Shown: positions 1-8,263 of the stretch, piece by piece
How positions within the stretch are numbered: position 1 is the first letter of the stretch
Layout of the letters: each line of letters starts with the position of its first letter
Assembly (NCBI GenBank): GCA_013180625.2
Contig: SNVD02002385.1
Location: 1-64,000 of the forward strand
Length of the DNA: 64,000 bases
Reading direction: 5' to 3'
Source of the DNA: Boswellia sacra
Lineage: Eukaryota; Streptophyta; Magnoliopsida; Sapindales; Burseraceae
Notes under the pieces: model-generated
Told to the model about the DNA's origin: nothing
What the model saw: only the letters and a program-made list of their open reading frames with translations
The model's database searches: none
Translations under genes and position numbers: made by a program

Positions 1-551
1 CACCATGGCTTCTCCCTACTTTACTAGCATTCGCTTGAGTCTTCTTTAACTGTTTGATCACTTGATCTTCTTCTCCCTTGGTTTCTTCTTCTTTGGTAAC
101 TTCTTTGCCCTTCTCAACTGTCTTCTCAGTTGGTTTGTCCTTTTCCTTCCCATGGTAAAAGCTACCACTCCTTGGACATTTTCTCTCTCACCCCTTAGTG
201 TTTCTCGCTCATGTGTTTCTTCCTCAATTCTTATTTCTCCTTCGTTATCACTACTAAAGTCAGCCAAAGAGTTTGGAAGGGTATTTACTTGAGAGATGTT
301 GTCCCAAATTCGCATGACTCTACTTCTTTACACCTTCTAGGCAAGTCCTATATCCTTACAAGGCTCTCAACTCGCTTCCCTTTCCTAAATTCAATGCCCT
401 TTTTCACCTTGAGTCTCTTAAGTGGTGGGCATTTTCTAGCCCCTTTTATAGCCATCCATTTTTTGCCAAATTAGCTTGATGGCATAGGTTTCTCCTTGAC
501 GGGTGTCACTTTAACTTCTTATTCTTTTCTTCTTCTTGTTCTTGGGGCTCC
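1..551. other. Unassigned flank left of the Athila-type element
   Basis: No recognised gene. The minus strand reads as a lysine/arginine-rich open stretch (about 315 down to 58) with acidic patches. It could be a scrap of a retroelement gag or tail, but no family motif is visible. The plus strand is pyrimidine-rich. The stretch ends where the TGATAG end of the 5' LTR begins. Confidence 0.4.
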
Positions 552-1976
552 TGATAGGTGTTTATTTATGTATTACTTTCATATCAATTCGTCTATGTTT
601 CTTTGCTATATTCCTTGGTATTTTTATGTTTTTGTGTGGTTTTGGATGTTTGTAGGAGTTTTGGAGCAACTTGCACAAAAATGGAGTAAAGTCCTTCATT
701 TTCACCTCTGCTAGTCAACCATCTTCTCGGATTTAATTGTATTGATATACAATGAACCCGATGACATGTTGTATACCATTGGAAAGCTCTCGAAGTCTAT
801 TTTCTAGAGAAATTCACGGTTCATGAACTCATTCAGTGTACCAAAAGTTATAATCAAAACAGTGTGAGAAGTGTAGAAATATAATTTCACAAATCTCTGT
901 CGCATGTATAATACGGGGCACTGTAGCAGGTTACTGTAGCAGAGTATATAAACACATTTTAGGGTTTTGTTTTGATAACTTGAAGAGGGGAGAACGTTTG
1001 GGAGGCTTCAGCTCTGTATTTCTCTTTCTCTCATCCCTTGGAGTTCTTGAAGGAGAAAGAAGGCTTGGTAAGAGGAAGAACAACAATCTTAGGAGATTTT
1101 CATCAAATTTGCTAAGTTTTCTTTCCCCTTCATTTTCTGGAATGTCTCCATATTGTATTGTATATGTATTGTGTCTTAATATGTGTAACTAAGTCTGACT
1201 TGGTTGAGGGTGATTTCAAAGCCCTTGATATGGTGTTTGTAAGTTGATTGTGCAAGAAAATATTATCCAATTCTCTAATTGAAGTTGCTTGTATTTTCCC
1301 ATGTTTAATGCTTATGATTGCTTGCTGGATTGTATTTGGGTGGCCAACTGAATATAATATGGATATTGTCGATTGCTAGACTAGAAATCTTGATCCGTAA
1401 TTGTCTTGAATTTCTAATCATTAGTAGCAAAATTGTGATCAGAGATTGCAATTGGAGAATATAACTTAAGTTAAATAATCCGAGCTTGTGTGTTTATTGC
1501 TTAGATCAACCTATCTTTCTTTTCGTAATGCATCCATTAAATTAAATTTAGAGAGCTTGTTCTTGGTTGTTTAATGGATAGAGATTAAATAAAGAGCCTG
1601 TTTTATTTAACAACACAGTAAGGAAAGATTGGGATAACAAAGCTTATTGTTATCTACGGTTGATAATTTCAATGGTGTAATTGGATGATAATTCTACAAT
1701 TAATTCGCAAATCCATATCTTGTGGTAGAGAATGATCCCTTAACCAGATTTCTATCATTGATTAATTCCCATTTCAATTAAGTTTGCATTTTGTTATTCA
1801 TTAATTACCGTCGTATTCAGTTTTTCATCTAGTTAATCAACCAACAAAACCCCCCATTTAGTTAATTGTTGCTGGAAATAACAAATTCAATTAGAATCAA
1901 TCCTCGTGGGAACGATATCTTACTTATCACTTTATTACTTGTGCGACTAGTATACTTGCTAGTTTCGAACGCATCA
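552..1976 (+). repeat. 5' LTR of the Athila-type element (1425 bp)
   Basis: Starts TGATAGG and ends ...GCATCA. It is repeated at 8264-9177 (internally deleted) and 62341-63755 (solo copy). The last ~120 bases, with the block CCTCGTGGGAACGATATC, are nearly identical in all three copies. CTGTAGCA motifs lie just upstream of the TATA box at 945. Confidence 0.9.
945..952 (+). promoter_or_regulatory. TATA box of the 5' LTR
   Basis: TATATAAA lies in the 5' LTR downstream of two CTGTAGCA repeats. The solo LTR has the diverged TATTTAAA at the matching place (62733). The 3' LTR lacks this region through deletion. Confidence 0.6.
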
Positions 1977-1982
1977 AGTTTT

Positions 1983-2000
1983 TGGCGCCGTTGCCGGGGA
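1983..2000 (+). other. Primer binding site, tRNA-Asp type
   Basis: The 18-mer TGGCGCCGTTGCCGGGGA starts six bases after the LTR end. It is complementary to the 3' end of plant tRNA-Asp including CCA, the primer used by Athila-group elements. Confidence 0.9.
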
Positions 2001-2089
2001 TTGATTTTCTAATCGATTTGTTATTTTGTTTTCATTGTTGATTCATATTTTCTTTGTTTTTCTTTTCTGATTGTTTGTGTTTAGACAAC

Positions 2090-3775
2090 ATGGCAGTAAA
2101 CTTCTATCAATTCAGTAGCGGATTTGAGCCACAAGTACCATGGAGAGTAAATGAGGTAAGCACTCCGAACATTGAACAACAACTTTCTGAGCTAACCTCT
2201 CTTGTGGAAAACATGGCTGTAGGAGATATACAAAAATCTTATGAATGTGGGATATATTCTACGATGGAGCATCCAATCGACATGTATCCAACTTTACCAG
2301 AAGAATATATGGAACAAGCCAATGCCATGGGTGGATTTCCAGGACAAACGAGGCAATGGTATGATCCTTTCTCTAGCACTTACAATGCTGGATGGGAAGA
2401 TCAACATAATTTCAGTTACTGGAATCATCAACCAATCACTCCAAATGTGATACCAAATCGGCCACAAGGTTTCAATCAACATAGAGTGCAGCAACCTTTT
2501 CAAATGCAACCACCACCAATGCCACATCTAGCACCGCAACCATCTTCACAAAACTCAGGTATGTCTCTCCAGGACATTGTTAATGCACTTGCCACTAACA
2601 CAATGCAATTCCAGCAGGAAACTAGGGCAAGTATCAAAAACCTAGCAAATCAAATGGGAAAATTGGCTACTAGCATGAGCAAATTTGAGGGCCAAGACTC
2701 AGAAAAATTATCTTCTCAAACGATGATCAATCCAAGAGAGACTGCTAGTGCAATAACTTCACGAAATGGAGAGCAATTAGATGTCTTGCCAAGGAAATCA
2801 CAACCTGATGAAGGAGATGACACCACTTCCATCATGAACAAAACATTGACTTCTCAGGTAAATCCGATAACTCCCATTCTTTCATATGTTACTCCTCCAC
2901 TTTTTCCTAGTAGATTTGCAAAATCGAAGAAGGAGGAACAAGAACAGAAAATCCTAGAAACTTTTTGTAAAATCGAGGTAAATGTACCACTTCTGGATTT
3001 TATCGAGCAAGTACCTCGTTATACAAAATGTCTCAAGGAGTTATGCACCAGCAAGAGAAAATTAAAAGGGAATGAGAAAGTAAGTGTGGGGAAAAATGTT
3101 TCAGCTGTACTACAAAGAAAAATTCCTCCGAAATACAATAATCCAAGTACGATCACCATTCCATGCACCATTGGTAAAACCAAGTTTGAAAGAGCTATGT
3201 TAGATTTAGGAGCATCTGTTAATGCTGATCATTTTAATGCATATCCCAAAAGAGTTGTGGAAGATGTGCTTGTGCAGGTGAATCAATTGGTTTTCCCAGC
3301 AGACTTCTATGTTCTTAAAATAGAGGATGAGACATCTCCTAATCTAACACCGATTCTTTTAGGGAGACCATTCTCGAAAACGGTTAGAATCAAGATTGAT
3401 GTTCATGATGGCACTCTCACCATAGAGTTTGATGGCAAGGTGATCTGTTTCAATATTTTTGAGGCAATGAGGTACCCTAGTGACTTGCATTCTGTTTTTG
3501 TAGTTGACATTATTGATTCTTTGCCACAACAATGTTTTGAGTTAACTCGCAAGGATGGATTGGAAATGGCTATTAGTGAGCACATAGGGACAGAAAATTC
3601 CAAAGAACCAAGAAGGTTGATACAAGTGTCCAAAGAAATGGAGGAAGCTATGGCATGCTTAGATGAGACTATAGCTATAATCACAAACAGGTATGATGTT
3701 TCGTACATTGAATTGCCTTTATCTAATGAGAAACTTCTTCCTTCTGTGATGAAAAGCCAATACCTTGGAGCTTAA
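2090..3775 (+). CDS. Athila gag C-terminal part plus aspartic protease-like domain (stop-free ORF)
   Basis: The ATG at 2090 lies in a good plant context (acaacATGG) and gives 561 residues. An earlier in-frame ATG at 2054 would only add leader-coded residues. The N-terminal capsid-like gag domain of the family is absent: the protein begins in the linker before the zinc knuckle. The knuckle, near residues 50-65, reads C-G-I-Y...H...M-Y, so two of three Cys are Tyr (TGT to TAT changes). A glutamine-rich coil (FQQETRASIKNLANQMGKL) follows. The protease shows LDLGAS with its Asp codon at 3203-3205 (residue 372). The strand between GASVN and NAYPK is missing roughly 25 or more residues compared with the family. 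The later VVEDVLVQVN, VFPADFYVL and LLGRPF motifs are conserved. Function of the product is doubtful. Confidence 0.8.
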   Translation: MAVNFYQFSSGFEPQVPWRVNEVSTPNIEQQLSELTSLVENMAVGDIQKSYECGIYSTMEHPIDMYPTLPEEYMEQANAMGGFPGQTRQWYDPFSSTYNAGWEDQHNFSYWNHQPITPNVIPNRPQGFNQHRVQQPFQMQPPPMPHLAPQPSSQNSGMSLQDIVNALATNTMQFQQETRASIKNLANQMGKLATSMSKFEGQDSEKLSSQTMINPRETASAITSRNGEQLDVLPRKSQPDEGDDTTSIMNKTLTSQVNPITPILSYVTPPLFPSRFAKSKKEEQEQKILETFCKIEVNVPLLDFIEQVPRYTKCLKELCTSKRKLKGNEKVSVGKNVSAVLQRKIPPKYNNPSTITIPCTIGKTKFERAMLDLGASVNADHFNAYPKRVVEDVLVQVNQLVFPADFYVLKIEDETSPNLTPILLGRPFSKTVRIKIDVHDGTLTIEFDGKVICFNIFEAMRYPSDLHSVFVVDIIDSLPQQCFELTRKDGLEMAISEHIGTENSKEPRRLIQVSKEMEEAMACLDETIAIITNRYDVSYIELPLSNEKLLPSVMKSQYLGA

Positions 3776-4019
3776 GCTACTTCCAGATTATTTGAGGCAT
3801 GTGTTTTTGGGTGAGAATGATTCTTTGCTAGTTATAATAGAAATGGGCCTTGCACCACTACAAGAAGAGAAACTCGTCCAAGTACTTAGAGATCACAAAA
3901 TAAATATTGGGTGGACGATTGCTAACATCCAAGGCCCAGCCATATGCATACAACAATTCTTGTTGGAAAAAGGATCCAAGCCCACTAGAGAAGCACAGCG
4001 GGATTGGACCCTCCCATGA
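3765..4019 (+). pseudogene. Start of Athila pol (truncated before reverse transcriptase)
   Basis: Shifted in frame relative to the gag/protease ORF. It reads like the linker before reverse transcriptase in Athila polyproteins: LELKLLPDYLRHVFLGEND, then EEKLVQVLRDHK, then IGWTIANIQG and EAQR. Homology stops at about 4002. All reverse transcriptase, RNase H and integrase coding sequence that should follow (normally several kb) is absent. The sequence passes directly to the noncoding motif at 4042-4080 that lies downstream of pol in intact Athila-group elements. Confidence 0.8.
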
Positions 4020-4041
4020 TGGAACCAACGTCGGGCTGAGG

Positions 4042-4080
4042 ACGTTAAACCAAGCGCTTATTGGGAGGCAACCCAATGTT
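4042..4080 (+). other. Conserved post-pol noncoding motif of Athila-group elements
   Basis: The stretch GACGTTAAACCAAGCGCTTA followed by TTGGGAGGCAACCCAATG resembles the element commonly seen directly after pol in Athila-type retrotransposons. Its position about 40 bases after the last pol codon shows a large internal deletion. A purine/AT-rich tail and pyrimidine-rich stretch fill 4081-4350. Confidence 0.6.
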
Positions 4081-4350
4081 TTTGAAAAATAAAAGAAAAG
4101 AAAAGAAAAATAAAATGAGGTAATAATGATCGATTTTTGTGTCTCAAGGAGATTCCTTTCATAGGCCATCAAATTGATCAGGTTTTATCTCTCTTTGCCA
4201 TCTGTCTCATTTGTTTTATATTTTTTTTACTTGTTTTTACTTTTGTTTGCTATTGTGTGTTTCTCTTTATGTGTCTTTAGTTTCATTTCTGCTAGTTTTT
4301 TTCCTTCCTTTTGTTTAATTTGATTATTTCGTACTTCGAATTCATTTGTG

Positions 4351-4440
4351 CAACAGCTTGAGAAAACATCCAAAGGGGAGCTGAAACCATTGCCCGAAGG
4401 TTTGAAACGTGCATATCTGGGAGAAGAACAAACTCAATCG
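4351..4440 (+). pseudogene. Second, short copy of the Athila pol start
   Basis: One frame reads QLEKTSKGELKPLPEGLKRA and continues YLGEEQT. This is the same part of pol as 3765-3815, but in a version closer to the family consensus. Only about 25 codons are present before the sequence changes to the cysteine-rich ORF. A duplicated, diverged pol fragment points to recombination or template switching between two related elements. The pyrimidine-rich stretch ending TGTGCAACAG just upstream also resembles a 3' splice site. Confidence 0.65.
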
Positions 4441-4474
4441 CATTATCGGTAATATCTCTCCTTTTCTCTCTTCA

Positions 4475-5030
4475 ATGGATGCCGATATCTTTGTGTCAAA
4501 CCTTCGTAAATATTTCCCTTCACTTCCTCAAAATGCTGTGTATAAAATTTATAAAGTACGGATGACTAGACTTTGGGCGTTGATGCTCCTAAATGTGCCT
4601 GCGGGAGATCCGATGGCTTATCGAAGCCAAGGTAAGATTGTCCGGTGAGCCGGACATTAATCTCGCAAAATACATGCCTGGTCTAGGAAAGAGTTACTAC
4701 GCCAAGAGGCGAAGAGCGAAAAGGTTACAAGTATGTTATAAATGTGCTAGATGGAATTGTAACCAGACTTGTCGTTCATTAGGTTTTGCGTCCAGGAATA
4801 GAGAAGATAAACTTTCATTTATTAAGAATGGTTTGAGTAATAAGTCGCTGGATAATGTTTTGTTAATTCTCGAGTCACATTCTTGTGGACTTGTTCAGCG
4901 TGAATTGCTTAATCTATGGACACAATTTCGTGATGAATTGCAGTGTTATAGTCTAGGGAATCTGACTAAAAACGACCCTGTTTGCCAGTTTATAAGAAAA
5001 CTGAATGGAAAGCAAATCCCCGACTCATAG
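4475..5030 (+). pseudogene. Basic Cys-rich protein remnant resembling plant-virus nucleic-acid-binding proteins
   Basis: The reading frame opens at ATG 4475 and shifts once between about 4600 and 4648. The second part then runs to a TAG at 5028. Key block: a Gly-Lys-Ser-Tyr-Tyr-Ala stretch, an arginine/lysine run (4701-4727), then four Cys codons at 4734, 4743, 4758 and 4770 (C-x2-C-x4-C-x3-C), followed about 15 residues later by Phe-Ile-Lys-Asn-Gly. A basic run directly before a short zinc-finger-like knuckle, after a hydrophobic/helical N-terminus, is the layout of the small RNA-binding silencing-suppressor proteins of Betaflexiviridae (Pfam Carla_C4 / Viral_NABP). The ORF (~184 codons) is longer than those proteins and the Cys spacing is tighter than in carlaviruses. 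The match is by eye only. The copy is broken. Confidence 0.5.
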
Positions 5031-5260
5031 AAGGCGTTTCAGCCGTTACTCGACGTAAAACCAGAGGAAGATGTGAGTCACAATCACACCTACTTGTATA
5101 TTTGAATGTGTGTTATTGTTGTCGAATTTTATTTTTTTTCTTATTTCGTTTGATCTGATTATCAATGTTGTTTTTGTGTTGTTGTTGTTTGTTGATTTTG
5201 TTTGTTTTAATTTCAAGTTTTCTTTTTGACAAACCATATGACTACCCTATGGCATAAGTA
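5031..5260 (+). other. Spacer between the Cys-rich ORF and the hairpin repeats
   Basis: After the TAG at 5028 the same frame stays open for about 24 more codons, so TAG could be a CAG to TAG change. A GTGAGT match to a 5' splice site lies at 5073-5078. The rest is T-rich. Confidence 0.35.
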
Positions 5261-5527
5261 CACGTGGGAGACAAGTGTGGAGGTTTGTCAACCTCCACCG
5301 AAAGTGTATCTCTATTTTTTATGCTTCACGTGGGAGACAAGTGTGGGGGTTTTGTCAAACCCCGCCGAAAGTGTATCTCCATTTTCCATGCTTCACGTGG
5401 GAGACAAGTGTGTAGGTTTTGTCAAACCCCGCCGAAAGCATATCTCATTTTTCAAATCTTGGGGCGATAAATCTGCATCGAGCAAACCCCCACCGAAATT
5501 ATGTCCCCATGTGTCAAATTTGAGAGT
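5261..5527 (+). repeat. Four-copy ~67-bp tandem repeat with hairpins
   Basis: Units start at 5261, 5327, 5394 and 5461 (66, 67 and 67 bp apart). The first three start CACGTGGGAGACAAGTGTG; the fourth is diverged. Copy 1 holds GGAGGTT-TGTC-AACCTCC (5279-5296) and copy 2 GGGGTTT-TGTC-AAACCCC (5346-5363). Each is a perfect 7-bp stem with the same TGTC loop, and two base pairs are changed on both sides. Copy 3 keeps a 5-bp stem. A CCRCCGAAA motif follows each hairpin. Confidence 0.85.
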
Positions 5528-5602
5528 TTTACGTGTGTATATATCCATTCTGCATATTTTCAAATGTCATTTCATAACCTGTCTTGCACTTGAATCACAT
5601 AA

Positions 5603-5647
5603 TACTAACGTGCATCATTGTCTTACACAAGTTTAGAGCACTTGTAG
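5603..5647 (+). promoter_or_regulatory. Possible branch point and 3' splice site before the LOG-like ORF
   Basis: TACTAAC at 5603-5609 is a perfect branch-site match. AG dinucleotides at 5635-5636 and 5646-5647 lie 26-38 bases downstream, the second two bases before the ATG at 5650. With GTGAGT at 5073 this could define an intron spanning the hairpin repeats. Inference only. Confidence 0.35.
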
Positions 5648-5649
5648 AA

Positions 5650-6300
5650 ATGGAGAAAACACCAATTCGGCGATTCCAAAATATATGCGTATTTTGTGGA
5701 TCGCAATTTGGTAAAGATGGAGAGTTTACAACAGCAGCTCTTGATCTTGGTAGGACATTAGCTGCGAGGGGTATTCATTTGATTTATGGAGGGGGTAGTC
5801 TTGGGTTAATGGGGTGTGTGTCAACAGCTGCATCCTAGGAGGAAGCAAAGTTCTCGGCATTATCCCTAAACCATTAGCTGTACGAGATATCGTAGGCAAC
5901 ACCATGGGGGAAGAGTTACAGGTTTCTAGTATGCATGAGCGTATTGCACATATGGTCATTAAATCTGATGCATTTATAGCTTTGCCCGGTGGTTATGGTA
6001 CATTAGAGGAGATATTTCAAATCACCTCTTGGGCACAGCTAAACATCCATCGGAAACCCATTGGTTTGTTAAATGTCAATAAGTTTTTTGATGGTTTGTT
6101 GTCTTATCTTGATCAAGCAGTAGAAAAAAAACTTCATCTCACAGTCGGCGAGGCAAATCTTGGTTACAGCTTCAACTGCAGGGGAGTTAATTGATAAATT
6201 ACAAGCATTCGTCTATTCGCCTGATCCAACAATAGCTCGGATAGATTGGTTTGCGGAGGGCAATAAAAGGCGTAAACTGGATTTAGCGCTCCATCTATAA
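5650..6300 (+). pseudogene. LOG: LOG-like cytokinin riboside 5'-monophosphate phosphoribohydrolase, intronless, two frame breaks
   Basis: From ATG 5650 the protein reads ICVFCGS, then [11 protein letters not shown], then after a frame change near 5820-5832 GGSKVLGIIPKPL, MHER and the family signature PGGYGTLEE, then SWAQLNIHRKPIGLLNV. A second frame change near 6140-6154 returns to the first frame for TASTAGELIDKLQ and a stop at 6298. The span of about 216 codons equals the usual plant LOG length (215-220). LOG enzymes release free cytokinin base from the nucleotide in the cytosol. The catalytic Arg in MHER and Glu in GTLEE are retained. Plant LOG genes normally carry several introns and none is present here, so capture through an mRNA is likely. 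It lies inside an LTR retrotransposon between pol remnants and the 3' LTR. Pseudogene here because of the two indels. Confidence 0.85.
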
Positions 6301-8251
6301 TCTTTATCTGCTGGTTTGCTTCACTTTTGTTTGCTTTCTTTTTATTGTGTTTATTTGAGATTTTTCATGTTATTTCTTTTGAGCTTTTTCAGGTTATTTC
6401 TTTCGTTCCAGGTAATATTTTCTAATCTTGGTTTTAGAGTGGTGGCTTAAAAAGTTCAAGTTCTCTTGAAACGCATTCTGGTTTTCTTTTATCCATAATG
6501 GCTGAATAAGGAGGCTAACTTCTAAACTTTTTAGACCCATTCTAACTAAATTGTTTGTGTTTGCTGGCTTGTTGGACTTTGTTATTTTATGAGTAAGTTT
6601 AGTTTTCTGTAATTTAGGGTTGTTATGTGTTTTTGTCTTTATCAGTTTCGATTCGAAAAAAAAAAAATTGTGGAAAAACCTGAGAATGGCAGAACATGGG
6701 GTTTCTGTAACCCTTGAAACGCATTCTCTTTAAATAAATCTGTAGTTTGTTTATTTCATGTTGTTTGAAGTGTCTTGTTTCTTGTTTTGTTCTTTCATAA
6801 TAAAGGTATATAGGCTGGAAACCTTAAGTCTGCGGGCTACTGGTCCTAAGGATTGTTGAAATATACAATCTTGACTCAGGTGTAACAATGCCACGTACCT
6901 CTTTTCTTGCATTTTGTGGGTCGATGATAAGATAATGATTGAATTAAGAATAACTCTTGGAAAATGATAAATGATGCATGGATCTGTGTGCTTGAAATGT
7001 TTATTGGTTTTCGCTTTGCTTTTGATTCCTTGCGCAACATTGAGCACTGAGCTATTATCACTGAGTTATTTGTTCACTTAGAGAAAGTTTATGTAATTTA
7101 AATGTTTCTTCAGATTTCAATGAATTCTAGAACTTGTTTGATGGTCACTCGAGGCGAAATCCTAGACTGTGCAACATTGGGGAAATGATTTAGGCCATCT
7201 TTGGACCGTTTGAGCCTTAATAGCCAACCTTGACTGAAATTGATCCCTAGTTAACCCTTTGAGCCTCTGTAAGCCTTTTTCTTTGTTAACTCACTAAAAG
7301 ATTTCCTAACCTCAAATGAATTTGTTCCAAACAGTTTATCCCTTACCTATGAGCATGTAGATCATTCACAATTAAATTTTGAGCTATGTTCTGGTTTTGG
7401 GAAGTTAGAGGAGGTTGGGATGTGTCATGAGCAATGCAAGTGAGTTCTATTGTGCTTGTAAAAAAAAAAAGAAAAAAAGCCAATCTGTACTTATTGTCCA
7501 CATACTTACACATTGGGGACAATATGTTGTTTAAGTGTGGGGGGAGGAGAAGTGTAATAAAAAAAAGAAAAAAAAAGAGAACAAAAGAAGAAGAATAAGA
7601 GATCTATACCCTTAAGTGTTCTTAAAAAGAATGAAACAACAAAGTGTGGGGGTGTAGTTTTCTTTTGTTTTCTACAAAAAAAAAAAAAAAGATTGAGTGT
7701 TCTAAATAAGTTTGGGGAGTAACCTGGTGAATTGAAATGAAGTTGTGTTATAGGGTTGAGCTCTACATAGTCTTGAATGATTTATGTGTTTGTGGGTGAT
7801 TTGAGCCAAATTATTATCCTTTATCATACCTTCACCCAAGCCAAACATTACAAGCTTAATAAAGCCCTACTTGATCTTTAGTTTTGTGCTTGTCTACATT
7901 AGTGGACAGTGACTTGAAAAGCAAGCCTATGGAGTTCATTTATACGCACATCTTCACTATTAAATATGATTCATTTTATGCATAAACTCATCCGGGTTAG
8001 AAATGATTAGGTGAGAATGGCTCTACACACACACACTGTGGAGGAATTGAAGTGAAGCGAAACTAATCTTTGAGATAAAATTCTTGATCAAGTGCGTTAT
8101 TTTGAAGTTTTCCTTGGGTTATAATTATGTACAATCTTTGAGGCCTATTTGCAAGTTGAAGCATTTGTGTGTTTTAATTTTTCTATGATTCTGTTTCGGT
8201 TTAGTTTTATTTCACATCGTTGTAATTGCTCGAGGACTAGCAAAGTCTAAG
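6301..8251 (+). other. 3' internal noncoding region of the Athila-type element
   Basis: About 1.95 kb without supported ORFs. It has T-rich and A-rich runs (7460, 7560, 7675) and several copies of an AAGTGTGGGGG-like phrase (near 7535, 7640 and 8250), as is common in the long untranslated part before the polypurine tract of Athila-group elements. Confidence 0.6.
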
Positions 8252-8263
8252 TGTGGGGGAATT
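8252..8263 (+). other. Polypurine tract of the Athila-type element
   Basis: TGTGGGGGAATT lies immediately before the TGATAAG start of the 3' LTR, the expected place for plus-strand priming. Confidence 0.75.

Noticed and set aside
58..315. Lys/Arg-rich minus-strand ORF at the left edge
   Set aside because: Low complexity, no family motif, no conserved start context; kept only as part of the unassigned flank.
980..1192. Short ORF in the Athila 5' LTR
   Set aside because: Within the LTR leader region; the solo copy at 62768 keeps only a diverged version, with no recognised motif.
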